Assembly: GCA_950022655.1 (NCBI GenBank)
Contig: OX465580.1
Location: forward strand, 45,816,028-45,880,027
Direction of reading: 5' to 3'
Length of the DNA: 64,000 bases
Source of the DNA: Alentia gelatinosa
Lineage: Eukaryota; Annelida; Polychaeta; Phyllodocida; Polynoidae
Position 1 is the stretch's first letter. Each line of letters begins with the position of its first letter. The notes beneath the pieces are model-generated. The model was not told the DNA's origin. It ran no database searches and worked only from the letters and a program-made list of their open reading frames with translations. Shown here piece by piece: positions 22,630-32,142 of the stretch. A program made the translations under genes and the position numbers.

Positions 22630-24080
22630 TGGGACTTGCGCTTCAAATGTGTAAGAAATTGGTGGTTTCTAGGTAGATTATTATGCATTTAGGTTGTCAT
22701 GGAAATGGAAGTGTTGCTACATTCTTTTGGTCAAAATAGTGGCAGAATCAAATTCCCCATGTAATGATTGACCAACATGGCACATTTCATGCAGTAGACT
22801 CTCCAAGTACTAGGATAAATACTTATATTAAGTCTCTATCATCAATGGCTAAAAAAGCTAGTAATTTGCTTTGACGACAATCAGAGCTGGCTTCTGCAGT
22901 GCCTGTTTTGTGCTAAACTGGTTGCCATGGCAATCAAATGCTAAGGGAACGAAAAGAACACCTCCACATTATGTCCCAAGTGCATACATCATAAAAATGA
23001 ATCTCATGAGTAGGTGTTTAGCTCCTATTCTTACACCTATTATTCATATTTGCAGGAAATTGTCGTTTCTAAGTAGATTATTATGCATTGAGGTTGTCAT
23101 GGAAACGAAAGTGATGCTACATTCTTTTGGTCAAAATAGTGGCAGAATCATACTATTCATGTAATGATTGACCAACATGGCACATTTCATGCAGTAGACT
23201 CTCCAAGTACTAGGATAAATACTTACATTAAGTCTCTATCATCAATGGCTAAAAAAGCTAGTAATTTGCTTTGACGACAATCAGAGCTGGCTACTGCAGT
23301 GTCTGTTTTGTGCTAAACTGGTTGCCATGGCAATCAAATTCTAAGGGAATGAAGAGAACAACTCCACATTATGTCCCAAATGTATGCATCATGAAAATGA
23401 AATCTCATGAGTAGGTGTTTAGCTCCTATTTCTTACATATATTATTCATATTTGCAGGAAATTGGTGGTTTCTAAGTAGATTATTATGCATTAAGGTTGT
23501 CATGGAAATGAAAGTGATGCTACATTCTTTTGGACAAAATAGTGGCAGAATCATATTCCCCATGTAATGATTGACCAACATGGCACATTTCATGCAGTAG
23601 ACTCTCTAATGGCCTTTTTGAGACTATACTCTTCTACTAGTTGCCATGTCATGCAGATTTGCCATACAAATGTCCAGTTAGTGTATCATTATCTGGCTGC
23701 TTTGGTCATAGAAAAAACCTTGTTATGGTTGCCATGGAAACAATTGAATGGCTTCAAAAAATGGTGGTACCTATCAATGCTGTGTGTTATTGCTAAATTT
23801 ATCAATTTGTATGTGTCATTCATGAAATTATTCTTTTTATCCAACTTTAATAACCATGAGAAAACCCAAAATGGGGGTTCCCCCACAAATTGGAATGTTA
23901 CCATGGCAACAGTTCTTCCAAGAAAACAGAAAAGGGCATATTTCCATACTGTACACTTTTGGCCAAAGAATGATAAATTTTACCGACAGAAAAAATGCAT
24001 TTATTCACCTTTTCTTATAAAAGTATGTATTATGTGTCAGTATGTATTAAATTTTGTTTTCCTTCTATTACCATGGAAAC
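22513..24080. promoter_or_regulatory. Cluster of X-box-like palindromes (right arm)
   Basis: Mirror set: 22513 (GTTGCCATGGTAAC), 22693, 22921 (GTTGCCATGGCAAT), 23093 (GTTGTCATGGAAAC), 23321 (GTTGCCATGGCAAT), 23496, 23728 (GTTGCCATGGAAAC), 23897 (GTTACCATGGCAAC) and 24067 (ATTACCATGGAAAC). Most are the reversed counterparts of left-arm sites. Since 22513 lies outside the mirrored arm, at least that site arose independently or belongs to an older duplication. Confidence 0.45.
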
Positions 24081-24262
24081 GAGTATGATGCTACACTTTT
24101 TGGAACAAACGAGTATCAGATTCAGATTCCTGAGGTCATAATTGACTAATATGGCAAGTTTCAGCCAGTAGACTTTCGGGGGTCAATTTTACCCATTTTT
24201 AGGCTATTTGCTCCTCTACTATTACTATATATATATATATATATATATAGTAAAGATATATC
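22630..24262. repeat. Right arm: inverted copy with 400/403-bp units
   Basis: The mirrored unit boundary CAGTAGACTC occurs at 22792, 23192 and 23595 (spacing 400 and 403). The outer segment 23595-24262 mirrors the left arm's unique part. The right tip is interrupted by an expanded TA tract at about 24223-24250. Confidence 0.8.
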
Positions 24263-24302
24263 TATATATATATACACACTAACCTATATATATATATATA
24301 TA
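24223..24302. repeat. (TA)n microsatellites at the right tip of the inverted repeat
   Basis: Two TA-rich tracts separated by short unique sequence containing GTAAAGATATATC, which is the displaced tip of the right arm. Confidence 0.8.
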
Positions 24303-24439
24303 TTTTAGATTATATGGGGTTGAAGGGTGGAGCGTATCACATATTTTGGTTCAACCGTGCTGTGCCCAAATGGGCCTAGAAATGGCTGCTACTGCTTAAT
24401 TATTGACATTATTGCAATTATTTCAAGGTATATAATAAT

Positions 24440-24586
24440 AAGAAAACCGTATACCTGTGTTTGAATTTTTATTTCACTTCACCCCTGTCCTCTGGCCATT
24501 GAAACCTCGGTCTACGACCTCGGCTAAAACGGCCGGGGACAGGGGTTCGGTAAAATAAAAATTTGCCCACAGGAATACAGTTTTCT
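24440..24586. mobile_element. Palindromic MITE, ~50 bp arms
   Basis: The left arm AGAAAACCGTATACCTGTG ... TTTTTATTTC ... CACCCCTGTCC pairs with the reverse complement of GGACAGGGGTTCGG ... ATAAAAATTTG ... ACAGTTTTCT. The central ~40 bp (CGGTCTACGACCTCGGCT) form a loop. No ORF. Confidence 0.6.
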
Positions 24587-24699
24587 CATAATACTGTTTT
24601 TCCATTTGTATTGAAGCGTAATGGCAGTATTTGCCACAAAGCGTATATGAAGAGAAAGATTCTTAGCGTGGTATATATACGCTGGTCATATACATTTAT

Positions 24700-25470
24700 A
24701 TATGTTTGGCGTATATATGTATATAGATAAAAAATGAAAAAGCTTTACCCAGCCATCCAGTAGCTCGGCTGCTCGGCTGCACAGCCCCCACCTCCACCTC
24801 TATCCCACAACCCTCCCCCCTCCCCCCTGCCTTCCCCCTGCTCTGCCTACACACATCATTAGAGTATTGTCTATGGGTGGGCAGGTGCATGGCTGTGTGT
24901 AGACGGGAGGTGATGGGTGTGAAAGCGGCAGCAGCAACAGAGGTGTTGGTGGCAGTAGCGGCAGGGTTGGCAGCGGCAGCAGTGTAGCCCGACCCAATGT
25001 CTATAAACACAGTCTCTTATGTAAAGCCTTATAAAGGGAAATATCCAGAACCCTACAGAAGACTGGTGTTTTAAAGTAAATCTATTTAGAAAATGTTAAA
25101 AAGACAAAGGACACTGGGTTTATTATATGTATTTAATGAAAAGATAATAAATAGGGATTTAGAATGATTTCATAATCAAAATTGATAATATAACATTGGA
25201 ATTTCCATATACCAAGGACTTAATGACGAATGGCAAATGGAATAAAGACAACAGTGGTTTCCCCTCGGTGCAGAGATCAGAGTTATCCGATAGTGGTGTA
25301 CATACAACATGATCAGGCGTATATATGACATACATGTGACTGCAACATGGACGCTTATATATGTCTATAGATGAAGCATATACAAGATGAAAAATAGAAC
25401 TAACTTATCTACGCAAAATCATAGCTATATACACCTGACGTTTACGTATGTAAATTAGGGTTTTTCGCAC
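24700..25470 (+). mobile_element. CACTG-family DNA element copy, partial
   Basis: The segment 25075-25390 matches 45331-45680 in order and sense (TTAATGACGAATGGCAAATG, AGGCGTATATATGAC, ATGGACGCTTATATATG). The end near 25470 is TTTTTCGCACTGTG, a variant of the family's terminus. A GC-rich inner block (24770-25000) with short Ala-rich frames corresponds to the GC-rich block at 45020-45250. The left end was not found. Confidence 0.45.
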
Positions 25471-26190
25471 TGTGTATCAAAGAAGGTACTGACGAATTGC
25501 TGAGTTATGTGAACTATATGGGGGACAGGAAAGCCTAGAAACGAAAGGGCAGGTGCAATTGTTATAGATTATGTATAAATGGTCAAAAGATACACAGAAC
25601 ATTGAGAAGTCAGTACTATTTACTAGATCATCGCAGAAGATTAATTCCAACCAGTTCAGGCAGAGAAGTGCCATATATGAGAACTTGCCTCCTTATGCTA
25701 GGTTTACACCATCACCCTGGCAGTCCCAGCAATGCCAAAATGCCTTTGACATATCTTGACTTGTACTTCGGAGTTGGTCTTAAGTCGTCTGCAATGCAAA
25801 TCTTAAGTGGACTTGGCTGCTGGGACATTGCTGGGAGGAACTTCTGACTGTCAAAAAAACTGTCCTGGCAGTCCCGGCAACCCACTGTTGTTTATGACCA
25901 TTGGGGTTACACTTAACTGGGCGGAGCCTTCAGAACAGGGCATAACTTGACTGAAGTCGACAGGCTTGGTGGTTGTAAGTCGGCTTGAGTCCAGTCCTAA
26001 CGGCAAGCCCGACAACTTACGCCCTGCCAAGTTTAACGTGGCCGATGTGTGCGCCAGTGGGTTATGGAGCCTGATGACTTACAACTTTTGCTGGATGTTC
26101 ACATCCACCTAAACCCCAGTGGGTCTACTTACGACCAGGTAAGATCCATTCTAGTTGACTTGCATCCGCGTTTGGTATATATAAGAAGGC
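25471..26190. other. Non-coding; possible LINE C 5' flank
   Basis: Short frames only. It contains repeats of TTGACTTG/GACTTACAAC and GGCAGTCCCGGCAA words, but no clear element. Confidence 0.3.
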
Positions 26191-27137
26191 ATGGCAGAGG
26201 GGTCTTCATTCAATTTTGAGCAGCTCAACAGGACACACCACTTCATTCTTGCCTCAACAACGACTATAAAGAGTTTCTGGAGCCCCTCAAACCTAGATTA
26301 CAGCCTAAATATACAAGATGCAGATGGGAATTGTATACCAGAAAAATTGCTACCAGAAGCCCTAAATGAGCACTATCTGAGTATAGCATCTAGAATAACC
26401 CGCCCTGCCCTACCACATAAATCTGTTGACAACTATCTTGATCCTGACTCCGAAACACACATTATATTGAATGAGATAGACCTTGATGAGAGCCTTGAAC
26501 TTATCAAAAAGATTAAAACGAATAAATCCTCTGGTATCCCACATATCAGTTCTAGTTTCATTAAACGTTCTTTATTAAAGAGACCTGATGTATTAAAAGC
26601 AATCATAAACAAAGTTCTAGCCCTGGGATTTTTTCCCGAGTTCTGTTACAAGGGAATAATAACCCCAAGCCCTAAGATTTCAATTCCTCAATATGCCGTG
26701 GACTTACGGCCCATCTCAGGGCTACCCTTATTGTCAAAACTGTTGGAATATGAATTACATAGACAGCTGCTGCCACAGATGTTGGCTAATGGATGTTTCT
26801 CAAAACACCAGTTCGGTTTTCTGCCAGGTAGGTCCACGGGACAGGCAGTCTTTTTACCTACAACTTGGCTGTTTGAGGCTAGAGATAACAAAGACATAAG
26901 TCTATGCCTGTTCCTGGACCTGCAAAAGGCTTTTGATTGTGTGAACCATGACCAATTACTGCAGATGATAGATAAGATCTCTGGAAATGCCCAGATAATC
27001 CAGATACTTGCAAGCTATTTCTCCTCAAGAAAACAAGCTACCAAGGTCAATAATGTCACCTCTGAGTTTAAGCAAGTGTCAAAGGGTGTTCCCCAGGGAT
27101 CGGTCCTCGACCTGATTCTTTTCATACTGTACATTAA
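26191..27137 (+). pseudogene. LINE C reverse transcriptase, first part
   Basis: Open for 315 codons. Fingers: IKTNKSSGIPHISSSFIKRS and the FFPEFCYKGIITPSPK region, then YAVDLRPISGLPLLSKLLE and KHQFGFLPGRSTGQAV. Palm motif A is LCLFLDLQKAFDCVNHDQLL, and motif B is SKGVPQGSVLDLILFILYIN, where the usual G-P after L is D-L. Reading is cut in the I-N codons by a TTAA insertion. If the insertion and one TTAA are ignored, the frame continues straight into the YADD box at 30812. Confidence 0.85.
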
Positions 27138-27584
27138 CCCATTCATGGCGGGTACCTGAAGCAGTCATATATGTAGACCTCGGGTATCAGTGTCTATATA
27201 TACCGCTAGGGAACGGGTCTCCACAGGCCCATCATTTAAAATCATTTATTATTTCCATCTGAACTTTTAATATGATATTGGTGACTCATGGGCTCTGCTC
27301 AGGGGTAGTCATTGCCACCCCAGGTGTCACCCTCTATCACGCACCACAGGCGCCCCTCCTGCCCCCTCGCGGCTTTCACACTTACTGCGCAGTCACGTGG
27401 GGACGCGCCTCACCGGTCCCGGTCTCACTTCTGCTCAGACCTCCACACAGTACACACGTACTTCTCCACCTACTTTTCTCGTCCTTTTTGGCCAGTGCGC
27501 GCAGCCTTTACTCCACGAGTAAAGACCCGCACACCAAATATCATAACACAAGGAATCCGGATAGGATAACGAGCAGGAGAGAAA

Positions 27585-28691
27585 ATGCCTACAACTAGAG
27601 CAAATGCCGAGCCACAACCCGGGCCCTCCAATCCCCCGGACGGAGAAGCAGGATCCGAGGCCACGGTTAAGGCACCTACCCAGCAGTCCAACCAGCAGGG
27701 GAGTACAGACCGTACAGACCGTACAGACCACGTGGCGTCTGTATCTGAGCACGGGTCGTCAGTAAAGACCACGAGGATTGCCGCACTCGAGGCTAAGATG
27801 GACGGTTTCATGGAAATGATGGAAAAGATGTCTCGACAACGGTCGCCATCACGGGCTTCGAGGCCCCCTACGGTCCACTCCGCCGACAGAACCAGGGAAT
27901 GGGCCAACGACCAAGCCTCACGCCTTCCACCACCCCGCCAGCTGCGAGACTGCTACGTAACGGACGACTACATCCGGCGAGAGATTGAGAGGGAGGCACT
28001 ACGGCATGACCGCACGGCCGGTAAGCTTAATACTGACTTCCATACCACCCGTCTGATTTCGAAACCTTACATGTTTATCGACCGTGAGGGCATATATACG
28101 TTATCGCAGAAACTGGAGGTTAGGGGTGCTCTGGGGCCGCTGGAGTACATCAGCGCCTTCCTCACAATGATGCAGGACGAACGGGCAATGCGGGAGGAGG
28201 ACCGTAGGGACTTATACCGCCACCTCACGGTCTCCACGGACGCACAGACACGGCCATGGGCCGGGGTTCGGCGCTGGTCGAACTTTGTCTTTGACCAAGT
28301 AGAGGCAGGGCATATGTATTGGTCCGACCATGTCCGGATTCAGGACGAGCGTGTCCGCCTAGCCATGACGGCCACGACGGCGACACCCAACGGTCAAGAC
28401 GGTACCAAAGCCGGCAGAAGGGAGCTCCCGTGCCAGGCTTTCAACTCGGAGAAGGGGTGCCGCCAACGTAACGGCCACCAGGATGGGGGTATAAGGTGGG
28501 TTCACATATGCTCTTTCTGTGACTCCGTAGGCAGGATATGCACGCACTCCATACACGCGTGTAACAGGAAGCTGTCCTACAGAGTCGGTTACGAGAGTGC
28601 TACACCCACATCGACCGCGGCACCCCGCCGGACACCCCAGGCCGGACACACTGTGCGGCCAAAACAAGTGCTCCAACAACAACCAGCTTAA
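27585..28691 (+). CDS. Gag-like ORF of the deleted Ngaro-type element
   Basis: 368 codons, GC-rich, and not visibly broken. It aligns along its length with the gag of the complete element (here RQLRDCYVTDDYIRREIERE, ALRHDRTAGKLNTD, DREGIYTLSQKLEVRGALGP; there RQLRERYAADSYIQRELDRE and so on), at about 70% identity by eye. Near the C-terminus there is a Cys/His array: CQAFNSEKGCRQRNGHQDG, then HICSFCDS and HSIHACN, probably metal- and RNA-binding. The N-terminus is disordered (Pro, Ser, Thr). It overlaps the next frame by about 95 bp. Confidence 0.8.
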   Translation: MPTTRANAEPQPGPSNPPDGEAGSEATVKAPTQQSNQQGSTDRTDRTDHVASVSEHGSSVKTTRIAALEAKMDGFMEMMEKMSRQRSPSRASRPPTVHSADRTREWANDQASRLPPPRQLRDCYVTDDYIRREIEREALRHDRTAGKLNTDFHTTRLISKPYMFIDREGIYTLSQKLEVRGALGPLEYISAFLTMMQDERAMREEDRRDLYRHLTVSTDAQTRPWAGVRRWSNFVFDQVEAGHMYWSDHVRIQDERVRLAMTATTATPNGQDGTKAGRRELPCQAFNSEKGCRQRNGHQDGGIRWVHICSFCDSVGRICTHSIHACNRKLSYRVGYESATPTSTAAPRRTPQAGHTVRPKQVLQQQPA

Positions 28692-29478
28692 AAAAACAGA
28701 ACCGCCCCGCCCCAGGAGTAGGCGCGGCGCGAGTGACCCCCCTGCACTCAGTACGGGTGCACTCACGTGCGGGGGGACGGATGCAGTCAGCAAGTGCAAC
28801 GTGCGTGATGCAACACCTCCGGCCCACGTGATAACAACACCCCCCCCCCCCCCCCCCCGGGTGCAGCGTGGAGGTGTCAACAGGAAACCCCAGTCCCATG
28901 GGGAATACACTCCCGGATGTGTTGTTAGCGGTGCAGAGGAGCAATTGCCTCTGCAATTGCCCCGGGAGGGTACGGGCGATTCGTCTCCCCCTGACTTCGC
29001 AAGGATTAAGGAGGTGTATGACACCGGGAAACAGGCCCCCGGCCTACGGACCGACCCGGCCGCCTTCGCCGGCCACCGGCGGACTCACTGGCCCGACTTC
29101 GCCGGACCCGGGCCGCCGGGCCACGCCTTCATATACGGGGAGGTGAAGGAGACCGGGCTTCCCAACGCCCTCGGTGCCCGTATCGAGTTACCCACCGACC
29201 TCAACATCCCCGCGTGGGTCCAATACCTTTCGGGGATGCCCGGAAAACAGGAAATACTAGACTTCATCCATTTTGGTTTCCCTCTCGGATACCTCGGCCC
29301 AGTCAGCAATACGCAAGGGGTGGCCAACCATCCCAGCGCGACGGGTTACCCGGAGCAAGCCGACAGATTTATAAACAAGGAACAGGCACACACCAACCTC
29401 ATCGGCCCGTTCGACCATGCCCCCTTTTCGCCGTGGTGTCACGTGTCGCCACTCATGACACGCGAAAAGCGGCACTAG
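28597..29478 (+). pseudogene. Pol N-terminal region, truncated by deletion
   Basis: The recognisable part begins near 28980 (PDFARIKEVYDTGKQAPGLR) and matches the first ~165 residues of pol in the complete element: GYLGPVSNTQGVANHPSATG, then LIGPFDHAPFSPWCHVSPLM and TREKRH. Right after this the homology stops and a stop codon follows. All RT catalytic motifs are lost. The first ~125 codons, rich in Pro and His, include a C-tract near 28842 and are probably spacer. Confidence 0.75.
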
Positions 29479-29512
29479 GGGCCCTCACCGAGTCCCCCGT
29501 CCATACCGTGCT

Positions 29513-30052
29513 ATGGGCGGCCGTCCTCATAATCTTCTACGCGGCTCTGCGGCAGAGCGAGGTCACACCCCCCACGGCCGCCGCGTACGACCCAGCGCGA
29601 CACCTGTCGCGCCAGGACGTGGTGCGACCATAAGGATCAAGGCGGCCAAGAACTTACAACTGGCCGGCGAGGAGAAAACGGTCATGCTGCAGGCATCGCC
29701 GGATCCCAACTCCTGCCCGATCGCTGCTATACGCCGGATGATCTCAGCCGCCCCTACGGCCAGCCTCGAGGCACCATTCCTCATGCTCGGGGACGGTACT
29801 ACGGTAACCACCCGTATACTCACCAGAGAATGGAAACAGCTACTAACAGCTGCCAAACAGTCAACAGACTACACCCTACACAGCCTGCGGAAAGCGGCAG
29901 CGACACAGGCATTCCAGACTGGGATGCCTGAACTTTCTATTCAAAGATACGGAGGGTGGAGGTCAAATGCCCACCGCTCCTACATCAAAGACTCTAACGA
30001 GAGAGCAGTAAACTCCGCCCTCGTCAGGTCTCTCAACCATAAAGACTCATAA
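29513..30052 (+). pseudogene. Tyrosine recombinase, C-terminal part
   Basis: After the deletion the frame gives AALRQSEV in a neighbouring phase, then AAKNLQLAGEEKTVMLQASP, TDYTLHSLRKAAATQAFQTG, ELSIQRYGGWRSNAHRSYI. The catalytic H-x-x-R (HSLR) and the Tyr of HRSYI are intact. The N-terminal half is gone, and one frame change separates the first Arg motif from the rest. It is inactive. Confidence 0.8.
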
Positions 30053-30178
30053 TCTCTCCCCCCCACCCCCACCTTTTTACTTTAATTGGCTTCTTGGCCA
30101 TTTTTTATACTATACAACATTCATTGTATTTTTCTCATATAATTCAACATTGTATTACATTTTATCTTTCAACATTTT

Positions 30179-30586
30179 AATAATTGACTCATTTTCTAAT
30201 GTCAATTATCTCATGTATTATTACTTACCTCATATTAATATCTCTTATCAATATGTCGTCCAGTAATGTCGGCATAAAATTTTTATTTAGTACTTTACTA
30301 CATAAAATTCAATAAAATTTGATTTTCTCCAGCTACTGCTTCCTTCTTTCATCCGGGGGTAAGGGTAATGGGTGACTCATGGGCTTTTTATTTCAATAAT
30401 TGACTCATTTTCTAATGTCAATTATCTCATGTATTATTACTTACCTCATATTAATATCTCTTATCAATATGTCGTCCAGTAAGGTCGGCATAAAATTTTT
30501 ATTTACTACTTTACTACATAAAATTCAATAAAATTTTATTTTCTCCAGCTACTGCTTCCTTCTTTCATCCGGAGGTAAGGGTAATG
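30179..30586 (+). repeat. Pair of 192 bp direct repeats (A-type) of the deleted Ngaro element
   Basis: Copies 30179-30370 and 30395-30586 differ at only a few positions and both end GGGTAATG. The A repeats of the complete element also end GGGTAATG in its sense direction. Confidence 0.85.
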
Positions 30587-30673
30587 ATACCTACATTCTG
30601 GGAAGGTTTCATGATTATTGCAAAAAAAAAAATTCTTATCACCGAAAACAATGATTTTATATAAAAATTTTAA

Positions 30674-30760
30674 ATGATGCCTCAAGGCATCACCCGATCT
30701 GGACTGGTGATGCCTCAAGGCATCACCTGATACTGTGTGGTGATGCCTTAAGGCATCACC
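30674..30760. repeat. Three subterminal palindromes, GGTGATGCCTYAAGGCATCACC
   Basis: Copies at 30674-30694, 30706-30727 and 30739-30760. The last is a perfect 22-bp palindrome, GGTGATGCC-TTAA-GGCATCACC. They lie 14-100 bp inside the right end of the TTAA element, where transposase-binding sites would be expected. Confidence 0.75.
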
Positions 30761-30777
30761 CTCTGCTAATGGGTTAA

Positions 30778-31084
30778 TGGCTGTTTAGATGTCATAAGAC
30801 ACTCACAGCTTATCCTCTATGCAGATGATATAGTACTAGTCATAACAAACAAAAACCCCCAAATTGCTATAAAACTCATGCAAGAAGATCTGGATCGACT
30901 GCTGTCTTGGTTTGAAGAGTACAACTTAAAATTGAATATTGCAAAGAGTAAAGCAATGTGGGTAGCTCCTAATAAAAGAGCAGAAGTGGATCTCCATCCT
31001 GTATGTCATATAAATGGTACCCCTCTGGGAATAGTGGATCCTTTCACTTATTTGGGTATAATAATAGACAATAAACTAAACTAA
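30778..31084 (+). pseudogene. LINE C reverse transcriptase, catalytic box and thumb start
   Basis: Continues in frame across the excised TTAA element with GCLDVIRHS and the catalytic QLILYADDIVLVITN, then SWFEEYNLKLNIAKSKAMWV and FTYLGIIIDNKLN, followed by a stop at 31082. The next frame (31128) carries the rest, so there is a frameshift near 31085. Confidence 0.85.
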
Positions 31085-31127
31085 TGTTGAAAAAGCGAAA
31101 AATGACTTTCAATTACGTCTTTTTAAA

Positions 31128-31655
31128 TTGAGGAAACTCCGGTATCTTATTGATGTAAACACAGCCATTTCGATTATGAAAACCATGATACTCACAAAAA
31201 TTGAATACTGTGATTTTATTGCTATATTATTGAACGCTGAGCAGAGAAAATGTTTTCAAGTTTTGATCAATAATGCACTCAGAGTCTGTCTTAAAGTTAA
31301 ACTATGTGACCATGTCAATGTATCAACACTATTACAAAGAGCTAATCTCGAACCCTTAATTCAGCGCCACTCAAGACATCTACTTGCCCATATCCACTGG
31401 TGGTCTAAGACCCCAAATCACCTGGTTATAGAAGAGGATGCAGAACCGAGGGTAATAACCCGCAGTACAAATAAAATCCAAATCAAACTCACTCGACCAA
31501 AAACTGACCTATTCCGGAAATCTCCACTGTATCACAGGATACAAATTTGGAATAAACTCCCAATGCAAATTCAAAGTACAGCTAGCAGATCAATCTTCAA
31601 ACAGGAAGTGAAAAGGCTAAATCTGGAATCCCTATGTGGAGAGTTACTGAGATGA
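31128..31655 (+). pseudogene. LINE C C-terminal region
   Basis: A 175-codon frame: MRKLRYLIDVNTAISIMKTM, TKIEYCDFIAILLNAEQRK, LINNALRVCLKVKL, and near the end PKTDLFRKSPLYHRIQIWNK, which matches the FRKSS.Y....IWN pattern at the end of LINE A and B. It ends with a proper stop; the 3' UTR follows. Confidence 0.8.
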
Positions 31656-32142
31656 CTTAATAAATGAGGACGAGAACTAGGTTAATCAAACAACTTATCT
31701 GGCCCTACCTGAGGGTGGTTTCACCACATAACTACCATAATATTGTAAATACAGTAGGCAGGAAGTCGACGCTAATGGTACCCCATCATTTATGAAATCG
31801 TCCAGAAAAGCCCTTTTTGTACTGTGGTTTGTTGTTCTGTATTGTATACTGTTGTTTTCTTCAAGCAGGATGTCTCTGACACCTGGCTTGTCTCGTCCAG
31901 ACCTGTGTGTAATTTTTAGAAATGATCTACTGAATGAACAACACCAGAAATAAATAAGCTGTGGGATCATAATCTCTTGTATAATCCATTAATACTTTTG
32001 TCTCTGTTAAATTGTATAATTGTTCTGACCTCAGATTGAAAATCATGTAAATTTTATGTGAATTTGTGGTCAATAAAATATTTACAAAAAAAAAATAAAA
32101 TGCCTCCACGTACATGAACACATACGCACCGAAGGGACAACA

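Larger units (their letters stand above)
17152..24262. mobile_element. ~7.1 kb inverted-repeat (fold-back) element
   Basis: The outer sequence GGTATATCTTTATAGTAGAGG at the left reappears reversed at the right, where a TA tract has expanded inside it. The two arms (17152-18980 and 22630-24262) are inverted copies. At least the 522 bp 17297-17818 and 23567-24088 encode identical ORFs on both strands, so they are identical or nearly so. No transposase is seen in the 3.6 kb between the arms, so the element looks non-autonomous. An alternative is a segmental inverted duplication formed without a transposon. Confidence 0.7.
27280..30586 (+). mobile_element. Ngaro-type YR retrotransposon, internally deleted copy
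   Basis: Contains gag (27585-28691), the start of pol (28597-29478) and the end of the tyrosine recombinase (29513-30052). RT, RNase H and the recombinase N-terminus are deleted near 29478. The 3' end has two 192 bp direct repeats (30179-30370 and 30395-30586). Between them lies GGTGACTCATGGGCT, the same as the first 15 bp of the element (27280-27294), i.e. a shortened split repeat. The outer flanks rejoin as TTTTAATATGATATTG / ATACCTACATTC in the host MITE. Confidence 0.85.
27134..30777 (+). mobile_element. piggyBac-like TTAA element inserted in LINE C (itself interrupted)
   Basis: Left TTAA 27134-27137 followed by CCCATTCATGG; right CTAATGGG followed by TTAA at 30774-30777. Removing the element plus one TTAA restores the LINE RT frame through a conserved region, which is direct proof of insertion with a TTAA duplication. 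The own sequence is about 330 bp (27138-27279 and 30587-30773); the rest is a retrotransposon inserted into it. No transposase. Confidence 0.85.
26191..32099 (+). mobile_element. LINE C: 5'-truncated non-LTR retrotransposon carrying nested insertions
   Basis: The RT runs from 26191 to 27137 and resumes at 30778; the rest is a foreign insertion. The 3' UTR follows the last stop at 31655 and ends with AATAAA at 32072-32077 and an A-rich tail to 32099. The endonuclease is missing. Its RT differs from LINE A and B, so it is a separate lineage. Confidence 0.85.

Noticed and set aside
24696..25010. Ala/Thr-rich 104-codon ORF as a gene
   Set aside because: It lies in the GC-rich block of a CACTG-family element, where simple GGCAGC-type repeats produce poly-Ala frames.
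28359..29024. 221-codon minus-strand ORF opposite gag/pol of the deleted Ngaro copy
   Set aside because: Same reason: antisense openness in GC-rich DNA with a poly-Gly run from the C-tract.
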